Shown: positions 1-6,660 of the stretch, piece by piece
How the letters are laid out: each line of letters begins with the position of its first letter
Position numbering within the stretch: position 1 is the stretch's first letter
Assembly (NCBI GenBank): GCA_934091015.1
Contig: CAKOKM010000035.1
Location: forward strand, 1 to 11,698
Length of the DNA: 11,698 bases
Reading direction: 5' to 3'
From: an uncultured Bacilli bacterium
GTDB lineage: Bacteria > Bacillota_I > Bacilli_A > RF39 > UBA660
Translations under genes and position numbers: made by a program
The notes under the pieces: generated by a model
The model's database searches: none
The model's input: the letters and a program-made list of their open reading frames with translations, nothing else
What the model was told of the DNA's origin: nothing

Positions 1-102
1 TTCTATGTAAACCTTTTTTATTTTAGAGTGTAAACCACCTCACTTAAATAATTCCAGTTTTATTTTAGAATATAGATTCCTACAATCACAGGCTGTTTTT
101 AA
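1..102. other. Upstream intergenic region with short direct repeats
   Basis: No gene is visible here. The stretch contains two short direct repeats: TGTAAACC at 6-13 and 29-36, and TTTTATTTTAGA at 16-27 and 58-69. Their spacings differ (23 and 42 nt) and the flanks do not match, so this is not a regular array. It lies upstream of the envelope operon promoter and could hold regulator sites, or the tail of something outside the window. Confidence 0.4.
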
Positions 103-131
103 TTGAAATATAAAACAACATATTATATAAT
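103..131 (+). promoter_or_regulatory. Sigma-A-type promoter of the envelope operon
   Basis: TTGAAA (103-108) and a perfect TATAAT (126-131) are separated by 17 bp. This is one of the best housekeeping promoters in the window. Transcription should begin near 138, just ahead of the GAGGAG ribosome binding site at 139-144. It would drive the five overlapping genes from 154 to 4123. Confidence 0.8.
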
Positions 132-153
132 TAATCTTGAGGAGTAAAAGATT

Positions 154-822
154 ATGGAAGAAATAGATTTAAAAGAATTGCTTAATTATTTTGTAAGTAA
201 AATATTTTTAATGTTATCTATCGTATTTGTAGCATTAATAATTGGTTTTAGTTATGATGCTTTTATAAAAGTTCCAAAATATAAAAGTTATACAACTGTA
301 TTACTAACAACTGAAAACAATACAATTACAAGTAATGATATTATATTAAATAAAAATTTAATTGATACTTATACAGAAATAATTAAAAGTAGAAAAGTAG
401 TTGGAAAGGTTATCGATAACTTAAGTTTAGTTTATACTATAGAAGAACTACAAAAAAATATTGCAGTTGCCAATGTTAATGATACTGAAATAATTAAAAT
501 AACAGTACAAGATGAAGATAGTAACTTAGCTAAAAATATTGCTAATGAAACAGCAAAAGTATTTAATGCCGAAGTAATTAAACTATATAATATTCAAAAT
601 ATTGGAATTATAGATTATGCAGAAGCTAGTCAAAAACCATATAATATAAATTTAATTAAAAGCATAGCTATTTATTTAATGATTGGAATTGTTCTTGGTT
701 TAGCAGTCGTATTTGTTATGTTCTATTTTGATACAACTATTAAGACAACTGAAGAAGTTGAAAGAAAGTTAAATATTCCAGTTATTGGCGCAATTCCTGT
801 TGGAGGTAGAAAACATGAATGA
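154..822 (+). CDS. cpsC: Wzz/CapA-type chain-length determinant and BY-kinase activator
   Basis: This is a 222-residue polysaccharide co-polymerase of the Gram-positive type. In this family the membrane protein carries an extracytoplasmic Wzz domain, and its cytoplasmic tail docks on and activates a separate BY-kinase. The sequence shows TM1 at about residues 15-32, an external domain at about 33-168, TM2 at about 170-192, then the typical tail with DTTIKTTEEVE (193-203) and IPVIGAIP. The start follows GAGGAG (139-144) with 9 nt spacing. The TGA stop overlaps the next gene by 8 nt, and that gene encodes the expected partner kinase. The name follows pneumococcal usage (CpsC/Wzd). The family call is firm, but the polysaccharide it acts on is unknown because no synthesis genes are in the window. 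Confidence 0.9.
   Translation: MEEIDLKELLNYFVSKIFLMLSIVFVALIIGFSYDAFIKVPKYKSYTTVLLTTENNTITSNDIILNKNLIDTYTEIIKSRKVVGKVIDNLSLVYTIEELQKNIAVANVNDTEIIKITVQDEDSNLAKNIANETAKVFNAEVIKLYNIQNIGIIDYAEASQKPYNINLIKSIAIYLMIGIVLGLAVVFVMFYFDTTIKTTEEVERKLNIPVIGAIPVGGRKHE
802..807 (+). promoter_or_regulatory. Ribosome binding site fixing the kinase start
   Basis: GGAGGT lies 7 nt before the ATG at 815, inside the end of the upstream gene. It argues against the in-frame TTG at 785, which has no such site and would add ten residues lacking family similarity. Confidence 0.8.
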
Positions 823-1480
823 GTTACTAGTATATAATAGACCTAAAAGTCATGTTAGTGAAGCAATAAGAACTTTAAGAACAAACCTAGAATTTACATT
901 TGTCGGTAACGAAAAGAATGTTATCCTAATTACGAGTTCAATGCCTGGTGAAGGAAAAAGTTTTATTTCCGCAAATTTAGCAGCTTCATTTAGTATGATA
1001 GATTGTAAAACAATTCTTATTGATGCCGATATGCGTAAGGGAAGACAACATAAAATATTTAATTTAGATAAAGATAAAGGATTATCTTCATTATTATTAG
1101 AAGACGTTAAAAAATATAGCAAATATGTATGTAAAACTGAAATTAAAAATTTAGATGTTATTCCAAGCGGAATTGTTCCACCAAATCCAAGTGAACTTTT
1201 AGGATCAGAAAAAACAAAAGAATTATTAGAATTATTAAAAGAAAAATATGATTTAATTATAATTGATTGTCCACCTATAAATGCCGTAACAGATGCGTTA
1301 GTTCTAACAAAATTTGCTGATGAAGTAGTATTAGTTAGTGCTTATAAAATAACACCAATTGATTTATTAGAACAAAGTAAGAAAGCTTTAGAAAATAGTG
1401 GTGCTAAAATTGCCGGAGTTATAGTTAACAAACTTGAAAATAAGAAAGACCATTATTACTATGGTAAATATTATAATTAA
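815..1480 (+). CDS. cpsD: BY-kinase (bacterial protein tyrosine kinase), CpsD/CapB type
   Basis: This is a cytoplasmic tyrosine autokinase of 221 residues, the normal length for the stand-alone Gram-positive form. Visible motifs are the EX2RX2R oligomerisation motif (E16, R19, R22), Walker A SMPGEGKS (42-49, K48), Walker A' ILIDADMR (67-74) and Walker B LIIID (147-151). A C-terminal tyrosine cluster (Y214, Y215, Y216, Y219, Y220) is the usual site of phosphorylation in trans. In the family, cycles of phosphorylation on this tail and removal by a CpsB phosphatase control capsule or exopolysaccharide output. The gene overlaps the activator upstream by 8 nt and the phosphatase downstream by 1 nt (TAATG), giving the classic three-part module. 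All motifs are intact, so it should be active. Confidence 0.93.
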   Translation: MNELLVYNRPKSHVSEAIRTLRTNLEFTFVGNEKNVILITSSMPGEGKSFISANLAASFSMIDCKTILIDADMRKGRQHKIFNLDKDKGLSSLLLEDVKKYSKYVCKTEIKNLDVIPSGIVPPNPSELLGSEKTKELLELLKEKYDLIIIDCPPINAVTDALVLTKFADEVVLVSAYKITPIDLLEQSKKALENSGAKIAGVIVNKLENKKDHYYYGKYYN

Positions 1481-2223
1481 TGAAAGACATACATAATCAT
1501 TTAATATTTGGAATTGATGATGGTTCAGAATCAATTGAAACAAGTATTAAAATATTAAATGAAATGAGTAATAGAGGAGTTACAGAAATTGTCTTAACTC
1601 CTCATTATATTATAGGGACAAATTATAATTGCAATAATAAAATAAAAAAAGAAAAATTAGAAGAATTACAAAAGTTAACTAGTATAAAATTATATTTAGG
1701 TAATGAAGTTTTTATAGATAATAATATATTAGAAAATATAGATAATAATAATATTAGTACTATTAATAATTCTAAATATTTATTAGTTGAACTTCCATTA
1801 AGAGAAAAATTAGATATAGCTTATGATATTTTATTTAGTTTAAGAAATAAAGGAATAGTACCAATAATTGCTCATCCAGAAAGATATCACTACATTGATT
1901 TAAATACCTTAGTTGAATACATAAATTTAGGATGCATACTTCAAGGAAATATAACATCACTTTTAGGAAAATATGGTAAAAGTGCTAAAGAAAATTTAGA
2001 ATTATTAATTAAGAAACAAATGATTTATGTTTTAGGAACAGATACCCATCATGATTGTGCTGATTTAGAAAAATGTTATGAAATTTTAGATAAATTAGTT
2101 AATAAAGAATTAAAAGAAGAATTACTATCTAAAAATTTTGATAAAATAATAAATAATGAAGATATAGAAGCATATAAAATATTGGATACAAGTACTTTTT
2201 TCAAGAAAGAGAGGATTAAATGA
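1480..2223 (+). CDS. cpsB: PHP-type protein tyrosine phosphatase, CpsB/CapC/YwqE family
   Basis: This is a manganese-type metal-dependent phosphatase expected to dephosphorylate the tyrosine tail of the adjacent BY-kinase. It has 247 residues, the family's usual size. The PHP metal-binding motifs are present in order: DIHNH (3-7), GIDDG (11-15), TPHY (40-43), GNEVF (74-78), IIAHPERY (129-136) and GTDTHH (186-191). The ATG overlaps the kinase stop by one base, and no strong ribosome binding site is seen, which suggests translational coupling. The gene ends in TGA at 2221-2223, overlapping the next ATG at 2220. In pneumococcus the phosphatase precedes the activator and kinase; here it comes last. 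Confidence 0.92.
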   Translation: MKDIHNHLIFGIDDGSESIETSIKILNEMSNRGVTEIVLTPHYIIGTNYNCNNKIKKEKLEELQKLTSIKLYLGNEVFIDNNILENIDNNNISTINNSKYLLVELPLREKLDIAYDILFSLRNKGIVPIIAHPERYHYIDLNTLVEYINLGCILQGNITSLLGKYGKSAKENLELLIKKQMIYVLGTDTHHDCADLEKCYEILDKLVNKELKEELLSKNFDKIINNEDIEAYKILDTSTFFKKERIK

Positions 2224-3386
2224 AATATTTAAAATTAGCTATTCTTTTTTTCATATTAACATTTAGTGTTACTGCATATGGAGCAACAAAAGAAGATATT
2301 ATTTCTCTTTCTAATAGTGTCAGTACATGTTCTGGATCTACTGGAGCATTAATTAAAGGATTTAAAAATTCATATACTAGAATGTTAAATGAAAGAGATG
2401 TAAGCAGTAGTGATTTAGATATTATTTATAGCAATATTTCCAAAGCTATATCTATAATTAACAACTATGATGTATGTAGTAGTGATGGTAAAAAAAATAT
2501 TCCCTCAAACGTTAAATCTGAATTATATAGCCTATATAATAATTCCAATAGTATTATTCTGAGTTCACCAAAAATTACTGATAAAAAAGAAGAAAATAAT
2601 GAAGTTAAAACAACAACTAAAGTAGATTCAAATTTGGTAATTGATAAAAATAATGAAGAAGTAAAAATATATGATAATGGCGTATTAACTAATGTTATAA
2701 AAACAACTCAAAAGTTAAATTATGTCGGAATAAATAAAGTTGTTAAAGTTACTATCATCTCATTAACAATCCTTTTAATAACATTTATAACTCTAAGAAT
2801 ATTAAAAATAAATCCATTATTAAATAATAGTCTAATATATTGCACCATATTATTATTAACATTAACAGTGTTATTTAGAGAAAACATAAGTTTAGGATTA
2901 GATGTAATCTCATTAATGAACGTTAATGAAAAAATCGCAAACAAAGAAACAACTGTAATTGATAAAAAAATAGTTTCATATCCATCATATGGATCAAAAT
3001 ACGGAACAATTTATTTAAATAATGAAAGTGATAACATATATTTTGGAGATAGTGTTAATATCTTAAAGCAAGGAATTGGAACATCTAGCTTATATGACAT
3101 TCCAGGCGATAAAGATAAAGTTGTATTATCAGGTCATAACACCGGGATATTTAAAAATTTATCAGATTTAAAAAATGGCAATAAAATTGTAATTGAAACA
3201 AATTATGCTAAATTTGAATATACTGTTAAAACTACTAAAATAGTTAATGAAACAGATTTAAATTCACTAGAAAAAGATTATGATTTAATTTTGTACACAT
3301 GTTATCCTAATAAAGAACTATATGGTAACAAAAGATTAATAATATATGCAAAACTTGATAAAACAAAATGGGTAGGTGAATCATAA
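2220..3386 (+). CDS. Class D-like sortase with an extra N-terminal extracytoplasmic domain
   Basis: Sortases are extracytoplasmic transpeptidases that cleave a sorting motif and join proteins to the wall or to pilins. The catalytic set is present in the C-terminal third: H306 in LSGHNTG, C361 in LYTCYP and R372 in KRLIIYAK. TCYP and SGHN-type signatures favour class D or E. The protein has 388 residues, far longer than the usual 200 or so. The extra part is a signal peptide (1-21), a mostly helical external region with two cysteines (C37, C86), a charged Asn/Lys/Glu linker, and a TM hairpin (about 172-194 and 199-220). This topology puts both the added domain and the sortase domain outside. 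AGAGAGG precedes the ATG, which overlaps the phosphatase stop. No LPxTG-type substrate is in the window. I do not recognise the N-terminal domain. Confidence 0.85.
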   Translation: MKYLKLAILFFILTFSVTAYGATKEDIISLSNSVSTCSGSTGALIKGFKNSYTRMLNERDVSSSDLDIIYSNISKAISIINNYDVCSSDGKKNIPSNVKSELYSLYNNSNSIILSSPKITDKKEENNEVKTTTKVDSNLVIDKNNEEVKIYDNGVLTNVIKTTQKLNYVGINKVVKVTIISLTILLITFITLRILKINPLLNNSLIYCTILLLTLTVLFRENISLGLDVISLMNVNEKIANKETTVIDKKIVSYPSYGSKYGTIYLNNESDNIYFGDSVNILKQGIGTSSLYDIPGDKDKVVLSGHNTGIFKNLSDLKNGNKIVIETNYAKFEYTVKTTKIVNETDLNSLEKDYDLILYTCYPNKELYGNKRLIIYAKLDKTKWVGES

Positions 3387-4123
3387 TGAAAAAAATACTA
3401 GTTCATATTAATACCTTTATCATGTTTTTATTAACAATTATATTTATTCTTTTTATTGAACTTCAAATTGAACTAAGACCAAATAATATAATAACAAATC
3501 TTGAAAAAATAAATTACTATCAAAAAGCCTATTCAAATGTCTTACAAAATTTAGATGATATAATAGTTAATGACAAACTAAAAGAAGAATTAATCCAATT
3601 TTATAGTATCGATATCTTAAAAAAGGATGTTAATTTAATTGTTAGAGGTAATAAAATTAATCATTATGATGAGATTAAAACAATCGTAAGTAAATATAGC
3701 AAAGACAAAAAAACAATTGAAAAATATAGTAAAGATGTTAATTCAATTATTGATAATAATATCTTTATGACAAGTGAATATCAAAAACTAAATAAAATAT
3801 ATCTAAATATATATGATTGTTTATTTATTACCATAATTTACATAATTATCATATTCATATTTATCTGTATAAATTATCTATTAAATAAGAAACTAAAGTT
3901 TATTAAAGAATTAATTCTTTCATCTTCCATCTTATTATGTTTACCAAAATTATTAATCACTTTTAGTGGTATTATTAATAATTTTACTTATGGAAATAAA
4001 TACTTTAGCGAATTAATTACGACATTTACAAGTACATATTTTAATAATCTTTTTATGTTATCAATATTCGGAATAACAATCGTTTTATGTCTAAATGACT
4101 TTGAAAGAAAATATCATAAGTAA
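3386..4123 (+). CDS. Unrecognised four-TM membrane protein linked to the sortase
   Basis: I do not recognise this 245-residue protein. It has an N-terminal TM helix (about 8-26), a hydrophilic and probably external region of about 115 residues rich in Lys, Asn and Tyr (28-143), then three TM helices (about 144-166, 174-198, 218-237) and a short basic tail. No catalytic motif is visible. The topology (one TM, external domain, three TMs) resembles families such as DUF1461, but I see no convincing sequence match. It starts one base inside the sortase stop (TAATG), behind AGGTGA at 3374-3379, and is the last gene of the operon. A role with the sortase or its substrates is inferred from coupling alone. 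Confidence 0.75.
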   Translation: MKKILVHINTFIMFLLTIIFILFIELQIELRPNNIITNLEKINYYQKAYSNVLQNLDDIIVNDKLKEELIQFYSIDILKKDVNLIVRGNKINHYDEIKTIVSKYSKDKKTIEKYSKDVNSIIDNNIFMTSEYQKLNKIYLNIYDCLFITIIYIIIIFIFICINYLLNKKLKFIKELILSSSILLCLPKLLITFSGIINNFTYGNKYFSELITTFTSTYFNNLFMLSIFGITIVLCLNDFERKYHK

Positions 4124-4129
4124 ATCTTA

Positions 4130-4158
4130 TTGCTATTTAAATAATTATTATGTAAAAT
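4130..4158 (+). promoter_or_regulatory. recX promoter, probably giving a leaderless mRNA
   Basis: TTGCTA (4130-4135) and TAAAAT (4153-4158) are spaced by 17 bp. The expected start of transcription, about 7 nt after the -10 box, falls on the recX ATG at 4165. No purine-rich ribosome binding site lies before the ATG. Confidence 0.55.
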
Positions 4159-4164
4159 AAATTT

Positions 4165-4926
4165 ATGGAAATCAAAGAGTATAAAAAATTAAAATCAAAT
4201 GTTTACGAGTTAAAATTTAAAAGTGGAGAAGCAGTAAAGTTATATGATGAAGTAATCTTAAATTATAACCTACTTATAACCAAAAATATTTCTAATAAAG
4301 AATATGAAGAAATAATTAAATATAACAAAAGTTTAGATGCTTATTATTTAAGTTTAAAATATTTAAATAGTAAGCAAAGATGTGAAAAAGAAATAAGAGA
4401 TTATTTAAAGAAAAAAGATTTTACCTATGATACAATTGCTAAAACAATTGATAAACTAAATAAATATAATTATTTAAATCGAGATTTATATGTTAAAAGT
4501 TATATTAATGACAAATATAATTTTGGAATATCCGGTCCCCTTAAAATAAAAAAAGAACTCCTTAACTTAGGTTTTACAAATGAAGAAATAGATAAATATT
4601 TAAATAAAGATTTTAATGAAAAGATCGATAAAATTATTCAGAAAAAAATCAAAAATAATAATAAATTAAATGAATATAATTTAAAAATTAATATTACAAA
4701 TTATTTAACAAATTTAGGATATTCCAAAGAAATGTTTATAGAGTATCTTGATAATATCAGAGTTGACAATAAAGTTATCATAAAAAAAGATACCGAAAAA
4801 TTAGTTAAAAAATATCAAAAGAAATATCAAGATAAAGAATTATATTATTTTATTAAAAGAAAATTATATCAAAAAGGATATAAAGAAGAAGAAATAGGAG
4901 ATGTATTAAATGAAAATATATTATAA
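4165..4926 (+). CDS. recX: Regulatory protein RecX
   Basis: RecX binds RecA filaments and modulates recombination and the SOS response in the cytoplasm. At 253 residues it is near the size of Bacillota RecX proteins, which carry extra three-helix repeats. The core signature is clear at about residues 60-145: a CEKEIRDYLKKK-like segment, then a KLNKYNYLNRDLYVKSYIND-like segment, then GPLKIKKELLNLGF. Two more degenerate helical repeats follow. Lys, Asn and Tyr are over-represented because of base composition. There is no ribosome binding site before the ATG; see the promoter entry for a likely leaderless start. The gene overlaps the next by 17 nt. No recA is in the window, which is common for Bacillota recX. 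Confidence 0.88.
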   Translation: MEIKEYKKLKSNVYELKFKSGEAVKLYDEVILNYNLLITKNISNKEYEEIIKYNKSLDAYYLSLKYLNSKQRCEKEIRDYLKKKDFTYDTIAKTIDKLNKYNYLNRDLYVKSYINDKYNFGISGPLKIKKELLNLGFTNEEIDKYLNKDFNEKIDKIIQKKIKNNNKLNEYNLKINITNYLTNLGYSKEMFIEYLDNIRVDNKVIIKKDTEKLVKKYQKKYQDKELYYFIKRKLYQKGYKEEEIGDVLNENIL

Positions 4927-5212
4927 TAGACTAAGTAGTGAAGAAAAGAAATCCTTAAAAAAGAATATTAAAAATTCCAAATTTAATGATTTATATAAGA
5001 AAGTAAACTATTATTTATTTTTAACTTATGGATGTTTCTTTCTAGTAATAGCAGATGTTTATTTTAGATACTATTTTAGCGGTAAGACTATCGATTATAT
5101 AGTAGATGTTATTATAATAATTGGTTTATTAATATTTTATTACAAACTATTAAAATTAAAAGAAACAACCTTAAATAAATATGCCTTAGACGAAAAGAAA
5201 AACGCAAAATAA
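4910..5212 (+). CDS. Small two-TM membrane protein of unknown function
   Basis: This 100-residue protein has a basic N-terminal stretch (1-33), two TM helices (about 34-54 and 62-80) and a charged, Lys-rich tail. I do not recognise a family. AGGAG (4896-4900) lies 9 nt before the ATG, inside recX, and the 17-nt overlap in another frame suggests coupled translation. With both ends cytoplasmic it would be a simple hairpin in the membrane. It is the last gene before a terminator. The ribosome binding site and hydrophobic pattern support a real gene; its role is unknown. Confidence 0.75.
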   Translation: MKIYYNRLSSEEKKSLKKNIKNSKFNDLYKKVNYYLFLTYGCFFLVIADVYFRYYFSGKTIDYIVDVIIIIGLLIFYYKLLKLKETTLNKYALDEKKNAK

Positions 5213-5243
5213 AAAATTATCTATATTTCAAGATAATTTTTTT
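5211..5243. terminator. Bidirectional intrinsic terminator between convergent genes
   Basis: AATTATCT (5215-5222) and AGATAATT (5231-5238) form a perfect stem with an 8-nt loop, flanked by an A-run on the left and a T-run on the right. The run of T follows the hairpin on both strands. It can therefore end transcription of the recX unit on the plus strand and of the PrsA-like gene on the minus strand, whose stop codon is at 5242-5244. Confidence 0.8.
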
Positions 5244-6255
5244 ATTTAGAACTATTTGATTTAGCACTTAATAAAGAATTAGAAATATAAGTTGAATATA
5301 ATTTATTCATTTCATCATCTTCAATGTTCATGCCATATTCTTTTCTTAGTTCAACTAAAGCATTTATACTTAATGCAGTATCATTAGATTTAGCTTCAGA
5401 TGCTAAAGTATTTATTATTTCTTCTTTTTTATCTTCTAAAGAAGGTTTTTCTTTTTCATCTGTTTTTAAAATAATATGATATCCATATTTAGTTTTAACA
5501 GGTGTAGTAGTATATTTACCTTTCTTAAGAGCAAAAGCAGCTTTTTCAAATTCTTCTAACATATCGCCAGTGTTGAAATACCCTAAATCTCCACCTTTAT
5601 CTTTATTAGAAGTATCATCTGAATATTCTTTAGCTAAATCATCAAAAGATTCACCATTTTTAAGTTTCTTAATAATATCTTTAGCTTTTTGAAGAGCTTC
5701 TTTATCAGCTTTAGTTTTGTCTTCATCACTCATATCATCAGTTACAGCTGGTGTAATTAAAATATGCTTACAAGAAATATCACCATAAACATTTTCATCA
5801 TAATATTTTTGAATTTGTTTATCAGTAACACTATTTTTAGCATAATCATTAACAGCTTCAGTACGATAATAATTTAATCTAATAATATCTTTAAATTTAT
5901 CGATATCAGTTATACCATAATAAGCATAAATTTGCTCTTTTAATGATTCTTCATCAAATTTACCATTATCATCTTTAAAATTAGTTTTGATTAAATCATA
6001 TTGTTCATTAACATATTTATCAGCATCACTTGATTTATCAGGATACTTATCTAAAAGAATTTTAGTATCAATCATATCAATTAACTTAGATAAAGCAGTA
6101 CCTTTAACTTCACTATATAAGTCACCAGCACTAATACCTAAATTAGTATTACTAAATGAAACTAAAGCATCATCACCATTTGGTAAAGTAGATACCTTTC
6201 CACAACCGCTAGTTAAACCTAAAACAGCTAAACAAATTAATAATTTCTTTTTCAT
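5242..6255 (-). CDS. prsA: PrsA-like foldase lipoprotein (parvulin peptidyl-prolyl isomerase)
   Basis: This extracytoplasmic foldase helps secreted proteins fold after export. It has 337 residues, close to the usual PrsA length of about 290-330. A lipoprotein signal peptide ends in the lipobox LTSGC, with lipidated Cys18. A helical SurA/PrsA N-terminal region follows (about 40-155), then a parvulin rotamase domain (about 160-266). That domain contains CKHILI, GESFDDLAKEYSDD, GGDLGYF and a KTKYGYHIILKTD-type end. A charged C-terminal helical part completes the foldase fold, and the tail is Ser-rich. AGGAGG lies 4-5 nt before the ATG. It is a single gene with its own promoter and terminator. 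It may act on exported proteins such as the sortase, but that link is only inference. Confidence 0.9.
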   Translation of the reverse strand: MKKKLLICLAVLGLTSGCGKVSTLPNGDDALVSFSNTNLGISAGDLYSEVKGTALSKLIDMIDTKILLDKYPDKSSDADKYVNEQYDLIKTNFKDDNGKFDEESLKEQIYAYYGITDIDKFKDIIRLNYYRTEAVNDYAKNSVTDKQIQKYYDENVYGDISCKHILITPAVTDDMSDEDKTKADKEALQKAKDIIKKLKNGESFDDLAKEYSDDTSNKDKGGDLGYFNTGDMLEEFEKAAFALKKGKYTTTPVKTKYGYHIILKTDEKEKPSLEDKKEEIINTLASEAKSNDTALSINALVELRKEYGMNIEDDEMNKLYSTYISNSLLSAKSNSSK

Positions 6256-6272
6256 TTTCCCTCCTAATGACT

Positions 6273-6301
6273 ATTATAACAACCAATTCTTTAAAATACA
6301 A
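6273..6301 (-). promoter_or_regulatory. Promoter of the PrsA-like gene
   Basis: Read on the minus strand, TTGTAT (6301-6296) and a perfect TATAAT (6278-6273) are separated by 17 bp. Transcription should begin near 6266, so the ribosome binding site lies at the very start of a leader of about 11 nt. Confidence 0.7.
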
Positions 6302-6358
6302 GAACACTACTTAGGTTTTTTGAATACAATAAAATGAGAGATGAAAAGGAGGGAGATT

Positions 6359-6460
6359 ATGAACGGTTGTTGCAATAATAATAACGGTGTAAGTGGTGCA
6401 GCATTTATACTTGTATTATTTATTCTATTAGTAATCATAGTTGGTGCTGCAGTAATTTAA
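6359..6460 (+). CDS. YjcZ-like miniprotein, first copy (33 aa)
   Basis: This small protein has a short polar start with two cysteines and an Asn run (NGCCNNNN), then one TM helix with the core AAFILVLFILLVIIVGAAV. That hydrophobic core, with its LVLFILL-x-II-x-G pattern, matches the YjcZ family of tiny membrane proteins in Bacillota. In Bacillus some of these are made during sporulation, but their molecular function is not established. AGGAGGGAG ends about 5 nt before the ATG, a very strong ribosome binding site. It is followed at once by a second copy. No good -35 box is seen upstream; TACAAT at 6325-6330 is the best -10 candidate. Confidence 0.85.
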   Translation: MNGCCNNNNGVSGAAFILVLFILLVIIVGAAVI

Positions 6461-6476
6461 AGTAAGGAGGCGTAAA

Positions 6477-6584
6477 ATGCTAGGTAAAAAAGGTTGCAAG
6501 AATAATAGCGTAAGTGATGCTTTTATCGTTTTAGTTTTATTCATTTTACTTGCCATTATTCTTGGTTCAGTTCTAGTATATTAA
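6477..6584 (+). CDS. YjcZ-like miniprotein, second copy (35 aa)
   Basis: This is a tandem paralogue of the preceding gene. It shares a VS-x-AFI core and the LVLFILL-x-II-x-G transmembrane pattern, and ends in Tyr. The start differs: it is basic (MLGKKGCKNN) with one cysteine instead of two. AAGGAGG (6464-6470) lies 6 nt before the ATG. The 16-nt gap to the first copy and the terminator straight after suggest one bicistronic mRNA. The differing N-termini and conserved membrane part suggest both copies are under selection, possibly as partners in the membrane; that pairing is inference. Confidence 0.83.
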   Translation: MLGKKGCKNNSVSDAFIVLVLFILLAIILGSVLVY

Positions 6585-6590
6585 AAATAT

Positions 6591-6612
6591 AAGAGGGTAA
6601 ACCTCTTTTTTT
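6591..6612 (+). terminator. Intrinsic terminator after the miniprotein pair
   Basis: AAGAGG (6591-6596) pairs with CCTCTT (6602-6607) around the loop GTAAA, followed directly by a T-run. This is the most GC-rich stem in the window and separates the miniprotein unit from the HerA-like gene. Confidence 0.88.
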
Positions 6613-6625
6613 CATTATTAATTTA

Positions 6626-6634
6626 TGTTATACT
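6626..6634 (+). promoter_or_regulatory. Extended -10 promoter of the HerA-like gene
   Basis: TG-T-TATACT gives an extended -10 box at 6626-6634. The -35 region at the expected distance is only a T-run. Transcription would begin near 6641, leaving about 20 nt of leader that contains the ribosome binding site. Confidence 0.5.
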
Positions 6635-6646
6635 TGTTTATAGAAT

Positions 6647-6651
6647 AAGGG
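6647..6651 (+). promoter_or_regulatory. Ribosome binding site fixing the HerA-like start
   Basis: AAGGG lies 9 nt before the ATG at 6661. The in-frame TTG at 6652 directly abuts this site and so cannot use it. Confidence 0.7.
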
Positions 6652-6660
6652 TTGATAAAA

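Noticed and set aside
1..102. Possible end of a CRISPR array or tracrRNA region
   Set aside because: The repeats are 8-12 nt long, differ in spacing and have unlike flanks; there is no 28-37 nt repeat unit and no cas gene.
785..814. Longer kinase start at TTG 785
   Set aside because: GGAGGT at 802-807 lies inside that extension and serves the ATG at 815, which also gives the normal family N-terminus.
850..1122. Minus-strand open frame inside the kinase gene
   Set aside because: It is antisense to conserved kinase motifs, has no ribosome binding site and no recognisable protein.
154..4123. Mollicutes-type code with UGA as tryptophan
   Set aside because: UGA ends the activator and phosphatase genes exactly at overlaps with the next start, and tryptophans in the window (for example in the sortase and hydrogenase) use UGG.
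6303..6335. Sporulation sigma-factor promoter before the miniproteins
   Set aside because: An AC followed by an ATACAATA-like box vaguely resembles sigma-E/K sites, but the match is weak and no sporulation gene is in the window.
5987..6337. Plus-strand open frame over the start of the PrsA-like gene
   Set aside because: It is antisense to the lipoprotein signal and foldase domain and runs over the promoter of that gene; it has no family similarity.
6652..6660. TTG start for the HerA-like gene
   Set aside because: It abuts the AAGGG site, leaving no spacing; ATG at 6661 fits.
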